Shown piece by piece: positions 1 through 5,515 of a DNA stretch of 8,772 nucleotides; position 1 is the stretch's first letter; every line of letters starts with the position of its first letter. A program made the translations under genes and the position numbers. Origin of the DNA: an uncultured Lachnospiraceae bacterium. Lineage in GTDB: Bacteria; Bacillota; Clostridia; Lachnospirales; Lachnospiraceae. The stretch lies in NCBI GenBank assembly GCA_902803305.1, contig CADCPL010000268.1, forward strand, positions 1 to 8,772, in the 5' to 3' direction. Below the pieces are notes generated by a model, which was not told the origin of the DNA, searched no databases, and saw only the letters and a list, made by a program, of their open reading frames with translations.

Positions 1-236
1 CCGAGATTGATTATATACGGAGCGTGGACCACAAATCTGTCGATACCGTGCTCCTTCATGTATTCGTGACCTTCCTTTACACAAAGCTGTGAAACATCCT
101 TGCGCTTTGTGTTCTGCGGTGCACCTGTATAAACCATAAACGTGTTCGCACCGTATGATACGGCCTCTTTTACGGAGCCGAGAAACATTTCCGAGCCTGC
201 CATCTTGCAATGTGATCCGAGAAGTATATCCGACAT
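1..236 (-). CDS. nfo: Endonuclease IV (AP endonuclease), 5' part only
   Basis: The reverse strand starts with ATG at 236 and runs off the left edge, giving 78 residues of the N-terminus. The protein begins MSDILLGSHCKMAG and contains EAVSYGANTFMVYTGAPQNT (residues 24-43) and VVHAPYIINL (69-78), which are hallmark N-terminal segments of the Nfo/endonuclease IV TIM barrel. His71 in HAPY sits where the family has its first zinc ligand. Family knowledge: the enzyme cuts DNA 5' of abasic sites in base excision repair, using three zinc ions in the cytoplasm. A purine-rich ribosome site (AAAGGAA) lies about 8 bases before the ATG. The gene is divergent from the chemotaxis receptor, so the gap to 538 carries both promoters. 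The family assignment is firm; the remaining roughly 200 residues lie outside the window, so integrity cannot be judged. Confidence 0.9.
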   Translation of the reverse strand, partial: MSDILLGSHCKMAGSEMFLGSVKEAVSYGANTFMVYTGAPQNTKRKDVSQLCVKEGHEYMKEHGIDRFVVHAPYIINL

Positions 237-286
237 TTTTTATTCCTTTCCCAACCTTCGTTAAATGATCCCAAACAACTTTTTTT

Positions 287-315
287 ATTCTAAATTATGA
301 TATCGGAATACGCAA
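287..315 (-). promoter_or_regulatory. Candidate promoter of nfo
   Basis: Read on the minus strand, TTGCGT (310-315) and TAGAAT (287-292) are separated by 17 bases and lie about 50 bases before the nfo ATG. Each hexamer departs from consensus (4/6 and 5/6), and the surrounding DNA is AT-rich, so chance matches are possible. No operator-like repeat overlaps it. Confidence 0.4.
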
Positions 316-415
316 GTATTTGGGTGTGAAAATAGGATTGATACCATATGTTGTTTTTTGAACCGCGGCGCGGCCGGAATCAGCGAAAAACCGCGCAATA
401 TCAGTGCGGAAACGG

Positions 416-444
416 TTGTTTTTTTTACCCTGCTCGTGTATAAT
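416..444 (+). promoter_or_regulatory. Candidate promoter of the chemotaxis receptor
   Basis: TTGTTT (416-421) and a consensus TATAAT (439-444) are 17 bases apart, upstream of the receptor ATG at 538, which would leave an untranslated leader of roughly 85 bases. The -35 box falls inside the T-run that follows the GC-rich patch. I looked for a sigma-D/sigma-28 flagellar promoter (TAAA and GCCGATAA-like boxes), common for receptors, and did not find one, so housekeeping sigma is favoured. Confidence 0.5.
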
Positions 445-537
445 TTTGTACAGATTAGGCTCTGCATTTTCAGCATGAATGTAAGTGATCACATGACAGG
501 TGACAGGGTAAATGAAGAAGGGTAAGGGATAGGTGTT

Positions 538-2253
538 ATGGCTAAGGTTTCAAACAACAAAAAAAAGGACGAGGATAAGGTCCCTTTTATCAAATCGATA
601 ACAGCGAAGATCATGCTGCTCGTCCTCGTGTGCGTTACCGTAACGGTGGCTGTGTGTACGCTGATACTTGTAAGGAACGCAAAGAGTGAGATCACCGATA
701 TCAGCATGGAGTATATCGAGTATACGATCAAGGCGGAGAGGGATCTGCTCAATCGTAAGGCTCCCACTGCGGTAAATACCGAATTTTACAGGAACGCTCT
801 TGAGAATATCACCATAGAAGGAATAGACGGATCATATGCATATCTCGTGTCATCCGACGGTATCATGCTTTATCATCCCACGGCAGATAAGATCGGAGCC
901 CCGGTTGAGAATGAAGTCGTAAAGGGACTCGTATCACAGCTTCAGTCGGGGTCGGTTCCGGAAGACGGTGTAACAAGATACTACTATAAGGGTGCATACA
1001 AGTACGCGGGTTACGCGATCACGAACAAAAATCAGATACTTGTCATCTCTGCGGATGAAGACGATGTTCTCGCACCGATGAACAGGATCAGGAACATAGG
1101 TATCATCATATCGGTTGTGATGCTTCTTGTATCTCTTGCGGGTGCATATGCAATGTCGGTCATCATCGTAAGGCCCATCAAGCAGATCACCGAGATACTC
1201 GACAAGACGAGCAAGTTCGATTTCAGACACAATCCCAATTCGGCAAAGCTTGTAAAGCGTCATGATGAGAACGGTGTTATGGCAAGAGCCGTTTCGGGAA
1301 TGCGTGCAAGTCTTCGGCGTATGATTGCAAGCATAGACGATGCTTCGATGAGGATCAACGGGAGCGTGGATCAGCTTGAGGATGTTGCAAATGTAGTCAA
1401 TTCCATGTGTACGGATAATTCCGCGACAACACAGCAGCTTGCGGCAGGCATGCAGATGACGGCTGCTACGACTGAAAGCATATATGCAAATATCGGTTAC
1501 ATGAAGACCGGGGCAGAGGATATACAGGCACTTTCGGAGGCCGGCGACGCAATGTCGAGAGAGGTCATGGACAGAGCTGCCGATCTTCGTGAGAAGACGA
1601 TCGCCGCAACCAACAGGACAAAAGAGAAATACGAGTCTGTCAAGATCAGATCGGATAAAGCTATTGAAGATTCCAAGGCTGTTGAAAAGATCAACGCTCT
1701 TACCGAAGCGATCATGGCAATATCTTCCCAGACATCGCTCCTTGCACTCAATGCTTCGATAGAGGCGGCAAGAGCAGGAGAGGCCGGACGCGGATTCGCC
1801 GTTGTTGCCACCGAGATCGGGAACCTTGCAAATCAGACATCAACTACGGTATCGGATATCAACAATATCGTAAGTGAAGTCAACAATGCGGTATCCAATA
1901 TGTCGGGATGTCTTTCCGAAACAGGTGAGTTCCTTGAAGAGACCGTACTTTCCGATTATGCGGAGTTCGCTCAGGTCAGTGAACAGTACAGCGATGATGC
2001 TGTTAAATTTAAAGAGAGCATGAACGATGTTCATGAATCCATTGTCAATCTCACGGATTCGATCGCCAAGATCAGCGACGCTATCTCAGGTATCACTTCG
2101 ACGGTCGGTGAATCAACCGTTGGAGTTACAGAGATCGCCGAGAAGACAACGGATATGGTTTCAAGGACGAGCCAGACGAGCGGCCTTGTTGAAGAGAGCA
2201 AGAACTGCATTGTCCAGCTTCAGGACATCGTCGGCGAATTCCAGATGGATTAG
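538..2253 (+). CDS. Methyl-accepting chemotaxis protein with Cache sensor
   Basis: This 571-residue transmembrane receptor senses a small extracellular ligand and controls the CheA kinase. A short basic cytoplasmic tail (1-20) precedes a membrane helix at about 22-46. The extracellular region of about 140 residues (47-185) carries a Cache-type signature: AYLVSSDGIMLYHP at 101-114, then a KIG motif and a hydrophobic strand ILVISAD (167-173). A second helix spans about 187-211, followed by HAMP (about 211-265, starting RPIKQITEI). The signalling hairpin tip is unmistakable: SSQTSLLALNASIEAARAGE and GRGFAVVATEI (396-427). The C-terminal helix is long (to 571) and ends FQMD, with no NWETF-like CheR/CheB tether pentapeptide. 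The ATG at 538 has weak upstream sites (AAGGG at 524-528). The ligand cannot be predicted. No che or flagellar gene is adjacent, so it is an orphan receptor. Confidence 0.95.
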   Translation: MAKVSNNKKKDEDKVPFIKSITAKIMLLVLVCVTVTVAVCTLILVRNAKSEITDISMEYIEYTIKAERDLLNRKAPTAVNTEFYRNALENITIEGIDGSYAYLVSSDGIMLYHPTADKIGAPVENEVVKGLVSQLQSGSVPEDGVTRYYYKGAYKYAGYAITNKNQILVISADEDDVLAPMNRIRNIGIIISVVMLLVSLAGAYAMSVIIVRPIKQITEILDKTSKFDFRHNPNSAKLVKRHDENGVMARAVSGMRASLRRMIASIDDASMRINGSVDQLEDVANVVNSMCTDNSATTQQLAAGMQMTAATTESIYANIGYMKTGAEDIQALSEAGDAMSREVMDRAADLREKTIAATNRTKEKYESVKIRSDKAIEDSKAVEKINALTEAIMAISSQTSLLALNASIEAARAGEAGRGFAVVATEIGNLANQTSTTVSDINNIVSEVNNAVSNMSGCLSETGEFLEETVLSDYAEFAQVSEQYSDDAVKFKESMNDVHESIVNLTDSIAKISDAISGITSTVGESTVGVTEIAEKTTDMVSRTSQTSGLVEESKNCIVQLQDIVGEFQMD

Positions 2254-2254
2254 A

Positions 2255-2281
2255 TGTCATGACTGCGAAGCAGTCGTGACA
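2255..2281 (+). repeat. Hairpin 1 with GAA loop after the receptor gene
   Basis: TGTCATGACTGC (2255-2266) and GCAGTCGTGACA (2270-2281) form a 12-base-pair stem with a single G-T (G-U in RNA) wobble, closed by a GAA triloop. It starts 2 bases after the receptor stop codon. The apex reads GCGAAGC, a heptamer known in DNA biophysics as an unusually stable mini-hairpin. No T-run follows, so it is not a classical terminator. Confidence 0.75.
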
Positions 2282-2284
2282 CGG

Positions 2285-2307
2285 CGACATCTGCGAAGCA
2301 GATGTTG
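2285..2307 (+). repeat. Hairpin 2 with the same GCGAAGC apex
   Basis: CGACATCTGC (2285-2294) and GCAGATGTTG (2298-2307) pair over 10 positions with one G-T wobble around a GAA loop. It shares the 11-base core CTGCGAAGCAG with hairpin 1, only 3 bases away, while the outer stem bases differ but stay complementary. AGATGTC (2252-2258) could also pair with GACATCT (2286-2292), an arrangement that would break hairpin 2. A short TAGATT-rich repeat (2312-2328) follows before the carD ribosome site. Confidence 0.75.
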
Positions 2308-2330
2308 GTTGTAGATTTAGATTAGATTAT

Positions 2331-2337
2331 AAGGAGG
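2331..2337 (+). promoter_or_regulatory. Strong Shine-Dalgarno of carD
   Basis: AAGGAGG, a full anti-16S match, lies 5 bases before the ATG at 2343 and decides that start. It is the strongest ribosome site in the window. No good promoter is seen between 2254 and this site, which favours cotranscription with the receptor gene. Confidence 0.85.
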
Positions 2338-2342
2338 ATAAT

Positions 2343-2846
2343 ATGTACAGTGTAGGCGATACGGTTGTTTGCAGTAACGGTGTTTGTCGGGTTGAGAAGA
2401 TCGGACCCCTTGCCGGAATGGGCAAGTCCGTCGCCAACAAGAAGTATTATACTCTGCGCCCTTGTTTCGATGCGGCGGCAACGATCTATGTCCCTGTTGA
2501 AGGAGAGGATGAGGCGCTCAGGTTTGCGCTCGGCAAAGAAGAAGTCAGGGAACTTATGAACGAGATAGCAGATCTTGATCAGATCAATATTTCCGATGAG
2601 AAGAAACGCGAGACGGAATATAAGAATGCAGTTAACTCCAAGGATCCCAGAAAGCTCATCCGCATAATCAAGACGATGTATTTCAGGAGAAAGGCAAGGA
2701 TCGAAAGCGGCAAGAAGTCGACCGCGATAGATGAGCGGTACTTCAGGATCGCCGAGAACAGACTGTATGAAGAGATGGCTCTGGCGCTTGAGATAGACCG
2801 TGAGGAAGTAAAAGACTATATACGAAGCTACATAGAGAAGAAATGA
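2343..2846 (+). CDS. carD: CarD/CdnL-family transcription regulator
   Basis: The protein has 167 residues, the usual CarD size. Residues 1-60 form the RNA polymerase-interacting (CarD/TRCF Tudor-like) domain: MYSVGDTVVCSNGVCRVEKI, then KKYYTLRP (33-40) and TIYVPVE (47-53). Residues about 65-167 are the helical C-terminal domain, with a typical DERYFRIAENRLYEEMALAL run (130-149). Family knowledge: CarD binds the polymerase beta subunit and stabilises or tunes open complexes at promoters such as those for rRNA. The protein contains no tryptophan at all, although mycobacterial and Thermus CarD use a conserved Trp in the C-terminal domain as a minor-groove wedge; the aligned position by eye is about Glu86. 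The gene follows the receptor after two hairpins and ends just before a strong terminator. CarD-like proteins in clostridia are often multiple, so this copy may be a specialised paralogue. Confidence 0.88.
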   Translation: MYSVGDTVVCSNGVCRVEKIGPLAGMGKSVANKKYYTLRPCFDAAATIYVPVEGEDEALRFALGKEEVRELMNEIADLDQINISDEKKRETEYKNAVNSKDPRKLIRIIKTMYFRRKARIESGKKSTAIDERYFRIAENRLYEEMALALEIDREEVKDYIRSYIEKK

Positions 2847-2850
2847 CAGC

Positions 2851-2880
2851 AAAGGAGATGTGTCGGCGCATCTCCTTTTT
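2851..2880 (+). terminator. Rho-independent terminator after carD
   Basis: AAAGGAGATGTG (2851-2862) pairs with CGCATCTCCTTT (2867-2878) around a TCGG loop, with one G-U pair, and runs directly into T5 (2876-2880). It begins 4 bases after the carD stop and separates carD from the SGNH hydrolase. The A-tract before the stem could give some activity in the opposite direction. Confidence 0.88.
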
Positions 2881-2883
2881 ATA

Positions 2884-2892
2884 TGATATAAT
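2884..2892 (+). promoter_or_regulatory. Extended -10 promoter abutting the SGNH hydrolase ATG
   Basis: TGATATAAT is a perfect extended -10 element (TGnTATAAT). A start 7-8 bases downstream would fall at about 2899-2900, only 2-3 bases before the ATG at 2902, so the transcript would be essentially leaderless. The -35 position lies inside the carD terminator and has no TTGACA-like hexamer, as expected for an extended -10 promoter. An inverted repeat, ATATGATA (2881-2888) and TATCATAT (2896-2903), brackets the -10 and start codon, and the centre includes palindromic ATACGTAT (2891-2898); this is a possible operator. Confidence 0.6.
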
Positions 2893-2901
2893 ACGTATCA
2901 T

Positions 2902-3963
2902 ATGAAGAAAGCATTTTTTACGTATATATTATTTATACTGGCAATGGCGGCGTTCATTACCTTAAGAGTACGTGCGGGAGCCATACTTGCTACCGATACA
3001 AAGCCGGCAGAGCCGGAACCCGAAACACTGACCGAGACATATGCCGCGCAGGAGCACGAAGCCGAGGAAGAGCCCCCGGAGCCGGATGAAGACGATCATC
3101 TCTGGCATGGTGATATAGTTCCGGAAGCAAAGTTTAACGGACTGATCCCCAGGATAGTGTGCTGGGGAGATTCGCTCACGGTCTCTCTTGATGAAAAGAG
3201 TGCGTTTCCCGATATACTCAGAAGCATGTCCGGATGCGAGGTCATAAACTACGGTGTTGAAGCCGAGAGTACATCCATGATCGCAATGCGCGAGGGTGGT
3301 CTCCGCGTCAATGTAAAGGCCACGGTAATCCCTGCGGATGTGACGCTCATACCCATCTTTCTTCGTACCGAGAACAACGGACATGTTCATTTTCTCGACA
3401 ACGGTGACGGAGGAGTGAACCCGTGCGAGATCGGCGGTATCGAAGGAGAACTTCAGAAACTTAACGGTTCATATTATTTTAAGCGCTTAAATAAAGGCGA
3501 GAGGATCGCGATCGAAGAAGGAACTCAGTTCGTGACGCATGCCATGAAGGATGCAAGACCTGACGACATACTCGTTATCTTTGCCGGAACGAACGATCTC
3601 CCGACGGTATCAAACGCTCATAATATAATCGATCTTGAACGGAGCATGCTGGAGGCAGCGGGATGCAGCAAATACATAATAGTGGGGCTGACATATGCGG
3701 GAGGGATCCCTGAGATAGATGAAGTCAACGCGGCACTTGAAAAAGAATTCGGAGAGCATTTTGTTGATATAAGAAAGTATATGCTGAAGTACGGACTGTC
3801 TGACAGCGGTATCGATCCGACGTCGGAAGACCTTGCTGATATTGAAAAGGGAGAGATACCTTCGTCGCTTCGCATGGACTATGTCCATGGTAACAAGCAT
3901 TATCACAGACTGCTTGGGGAGCAGGTCTACAGAAGGATGAAATATTTGGGGTATATTCCATGA
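2902..3963 (+). CDS. Exported or membrane-anchored SGNH/GDSL-type hydrolase
   Basis: The protein has 353 residues. Its N-terminus (MKKAFFTYILFILAMAAFIT) is a signal peptide or single membrane anchor, with no lipobox. Residues 32-70 are a Glu/Pro-rich acidic linker. The SGNH blocks follow in order: GDSLT (89-93, nucleophile Ser91), NYG (116-118, block II Gly), AGTND (228-232, block III with Asn231) and DYVH (326-329, Asp326/His329). The catalytic residues are therefore all present, implying an esterase or deacylase outside the membrane. The substrate is unknown; a carbohydrate or peptidoglycan acetyl group is a guess. No Shine-Dalgarno precedes the ATG (upstream bases are the -10 promoter), so initiation may be leaderless. 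The next in-frame ATG at 2944 also lacks a ribosome site and would delete most of the hydrophobic segment. The stop overlaps the sugar kinase start in ATGA, indicating translational coupling. Confidence 0.82.
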   Translation: MKKAFFTYILFILAMAAFITLRVRAGAILATDTKPAEPEPETLTETYAAQEHEAEEEPPEPDEDDHLWHGDIVPEAKFNGLIPRIVCWGDSLTVSLDEKSAFPDILRSMSGCEVINYGVEAESTSMIAMREGGLRVNVKATVIPADVTLIPIFLRTENNGHVHFLDNGDGGVNPCEIGGIEGELQKLNGSYYFKRLNKGERIAIEEGTQFVTHAMKDARPDDILVIFAGTNDLPTVSNAHNIIDLERSMLEAAGCSKYIIVGLTYAGGIPEIDEVNAALEKEFGEHFVDIRKYMLKYGLSDSGIDPTSEDLADIEKGEIPSSLRMDYVHGNKHYHRLLGEQVYRRMKYLGYIP

Positions 3964-4871
3964 TCTACACACTTACTTACAATCCGTCGATCGATTATCT
4001 GGTCACGCTTGACCGCCTTGACATAGGTGGTCTTAATCGTATGCGAAAAGGCACATATCTGTACGGAGGAAAGGGCGTTAATGTCTCTCAGGTGCTGAAG
4101 GAACTCGGGATCGATAATACCGCGCTCGGTTTTGTTGCCGGCTTTACCGGAAGGGAGATCGAAGAAGGGCTTCAGAAACTCGGTATCCGAACGGATTTTG
4201 TCCATCTTCCCGAAGGACACTCCAGGATAAATATCAAGTTCCACGGGATAGAAGAAACGGAAGTCAATGCTCCGGGCCCGTTCGTGGACGCGGTCAGCAT
4301 GCGCAACCTTCGCGATAAGATAGCCATGATCGGAAGCGATGATATACTCGTGCTCGCAGGCGCTGCAACTTCCAATATGGAGAACGATACGTTTTCGGGA
4401 TTCATTTCCGAACTTCCGAACAGAGATACGAAGGTCATTCTTGATACGACGGGAGAAGCACTTGTCGGAGCACTCTGCTATCATCCTTTTCTTATCAAGC
4501 CGAACATTAACGAACTGTCGGAACTGTTTCATGAGCAGTTTGATCCGTCCGATACGGACGGTATAGTGCGGGCGGCAAAACGGCTTCAGGATAAGGGCGC
4601 CAGGAACGTACTCACATCAATGGGACAGGACGGTGCGGTCCTGATCACGGAAGACGGCAAAGTATATAAAAGATCTGCGCCGGCAGGTATTGCCGTTAAT
4701 ACGGTCGGATCGGGAGACTCGATGGTTGCGGGATTCCTTGCGGGTTATCTTGAAAACGGCGATATGGAAGATGCATTATGCCTCGGAGTATGCGCGGGAT
4801 CAGCAAGCGCATTTAACGAAGGATTTGCAAAAGGCGATGAGATAATGCAGATGTACAGACTGAACAGATAA
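3960..4871 (+). CDS. fruK: 1-phosphofructokinase-type PfkB sugar kinase
   Basis: The protein has 303 residues, full length for FruK/LacC kinases of the ribokinase (PfkB) fold. It opens MIYTLTYNPSIDYLV, has the substrate-side motif GGKGVNVS (36-43), SRINIK (88-93) and the FruK-like VNAPGP (102-107), KPNINEL (180-186) and the anion-hole/catalytic motif NTVGSGDS (247-254) with Asp253 as base. Family knowledge: FruK phosphorylates fructose 1-phosphate to fructose 1,6-bisphosphate after PTS import; LacC does the same for tagatose 6-phosphate. The N-terminal motifs favour FruK, but the lac/tag alternative cannot be excluded. Unusually there is no fruA transporter or fruR regulator nearby. Instead it overlaps the exported SGNH hydrolase by 4 bases and probably shares its promoter. 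No terminator follows; its stop is 2 bases from the convergent signal peptidase stop. Confidence 0.85.
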   Translation: MIYTLTYNPSIDYLVTLDRLDIGGLNRMRKGTYLYGGKGVNVSQVLKELGIDNTALGFVAGFTGREIEEGLQKLGIRTDFVHLPEGHSRINIKFHGIEETEVNAPGPFVDAVSMRNLRDKIAMIGSDDILVLAGAATSNMENDTFSGFISELPNRDTKVILDTTGEALVGALCYHPFLIKPNINELSELFHEQFDPSDTDGIVRAAKRLQDKGARNVLTSMGQDGAVLITEDGKVYKRSAPAGIAVNTVGSGDSMVAGFLAGYLENGDMEDALCLGVCAGSASAFNEGFAKGDEIMQMYRLNR

Positions 4872-4873
4872 CA

Positions 4874-5404
4874 TCAATTGATCTTCGTCATCTTCGGATA
4901 ATACCGCACCCATGCTTTTCCGAGTATCTTGTCTTTATACACATAAGGGTGGTTCCAGTATCTTGAATCCATCGAATTATTTCTGTTATCCCCCATCATG
5001 AAATAAGCACCCTCGGGTACTTTGTAAGGACCGAAGTCACCGAGAGGAGTTGTTACGACATAGTCCGATTCATCAAGAGGCGTGTCGGAATCGTCTATGT
5101 ACACCAGGCCGTTCTTTACCGTTACGGTCTCCCCGGGAAGACCTATCACGCGCTTGATGAAGTATTCTTTTTCATTGTCGGGATACTTGAATATGACGAT
5201 ATCTCCGCGCTGCGGAAGATCGTTTATGTATGCGAGACGGTTTCCGATCAGCCTGTCCCCTGTCATGATCGTCGGCTCCATTGAAGCAGACGGTATCTTG
5301 GCATTGACGATGATGAATTTGTCAAGAGCCAGTGCCAGCAGTGCAGATATCGCTATGACTATGATCCATTCTATGATCTCGCGTTTTAATGACGTTTGTT
5401 CCAT
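4874..5404 (-). CDS. lepB: Type I signal peptidase
   Basis: The 176-residue protein matches the short Gram-positive SipS type. One N-terminal membrane helix spans about 11-30. The catalytic serine lies in PSASMEPTI (Ser41), the general-base lysine in YFIKRVIGLPGE (Lys84), and the conserved box E is GDNRNNSMDSR (138-148). It cleaves signal peptides of Sec-exported proteins on the outer face of the membrane; the hydrolase and SGNH proteins in this window could be among its clients, though that is only a guess. The ribosome site upstream of the ATG is weak (AAGAGAG, about 6 bases away). The gene is divergent from the O-acyltransferase (111 bases between starts) and convergent with the sugar kinase (2 bases between stops). 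Firmicutes often carry several such genes, so it may not be the only one. Confidence 0.95.
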   Translation of the reverse strand: MEQTSLKREIIEWIIVIAISALLALALDKFIIVNAKIPSASMEPTIMTGDRLIGNRLAYINDLPQRGDIVIFKYPDNEKEYFIKRVIGLPGETVTVKNGLVYIDDSDTPLDESDYVVTTPLGDFGPYKVPEGAYFMMGDNRNNSMDSRYWNHPYVYKDKILGKAWVRYYPKMTKIN

Positions 5405-5424
5405 TGTTTACTCTCTTGCTTAAA

Positions 5425-5452
5425 TTTATATAAGATCCGAAGCGCTGATAAA
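5425..5452 (-). promoter_or_regulatory. Possible promoter of lepB
   Basis: On the minus strand TTTATC (5447-5452) and TATAAA (5425-5430) are 16 bases apart, about 20 bases before the lepB ATG. The -35 match is poor, so this is tentative. The palindromic TTGCAA at 5455-5460 is too far from the AT-rich box to serve this direction. Confidence 0.3.
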
Positions 5453-5454
5453 GT

Positions 5455-5484
5455 TTGCAACATCGTTAGTGATTATAATATAAT
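5455..5484 (+). promoter_or_regulatory. Candidate promoter of the O-acylation cassette
   Basis: TTGCAA (5455-5460) is followed after 18 bases by consensus TATAAT (5479-5484); a second TATAAT overlaps it at 5474-5479. A start near 5491 would give a leader of about 25 bases with the AGGAAG ribosome site before the ATG at 5516. This also argues against translation starting at 5396, upstream of the promoter. Confidence 0.55.
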
Positions 5485-5515
5485 AGCTTATCCGATACAA
5501 GCAGGAAGTGTGCAA

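Larger units (their letters stand above)
237..537. other. Gene-free divergent region with GC-rich structured patch
   Basis: No convincing gene lies here; the short minus-strand reading frames have no family resemblance or ribosome sites. AT-rich DNA flanks a GC-rich patch at about 361-417. In it GCGCGG (368-373) is complementary to CCGCGC (391-396), and AACCG (361-365) to CGGTT (413-417), so the patch can fold into a stem enclosing a second stem. It is followed by a run of T (419-426), giving a terminator-like outline for plus-strand transcription, although no plus-strand gene precedes it. The word GTTGTTTTTT occurs twice (near 350 and 415). Nearer the receptor gene, TGACAGG is tandemly repeated (494-507). 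I cannot match the patch to a known riboswitch. Confidence 0.5.

Noticed and set aside
361..417. c-di-GMP (GEMM) riboswitch upstream of the receptor gene
   Set aside because: These riboswitches often precede clostridial chemotaxis genes, but the expected conserved blocks (GGCAAACC-like, the tetraloop and GGACGCAAAGCC-like) are absent, and the patch lies upstream of the predicted -10 at 439-444.
934..1263. Antisense 109-residue open frame within the receptor gene
   Set aside because: It is a complementary-frame shadow of strongly conserved receptor sequence, with no ribosome site or family resemblance. The same holds for the other minus-strand frames inside the plus-strand genes.
2027..2314. 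Plus-strand 95-residue frame overlapping the receptor 3' end and the two hairpins
   Set aside because: Arg/Ser-rich composition is typical of an out-of-frame reading, and no ribosome site or homology pattern is seen.
2255..2330. Intrinsic terminator between the receptor gene and carD
   Set aside because: The hairpins are strong but are followed by mixed sequence rather than a T-run, and no good promoter for carD is seen downstream, so readthrough is more likely.
2305..2333. Promoter for carD from TTGGTT and TATAAG boxes
   Set aside because: The -10-like box would overlap the Shine-Dalgarno sequence and place the transcription start beyond it.
3868..3874. Third copy of the GCGAAGC motif (as GCTTCGC) inside the SGNH hydrolase gene
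   Set aside because: The flanking bases are not complementary and it lies in coding sequence, so it is not part of the hairpin pair.
5396..5515. Forty-residue N-terminal extension of the MBOAT protein from an ATG at 5396
   Set aside because: It overlaps the start of lepB, lies upstream of the best promoter, has no ribosome site, and the sequence before residue 41 is not MBOAT-like. ATG 5516 has AGGAAG in place and the usual N-terminus.
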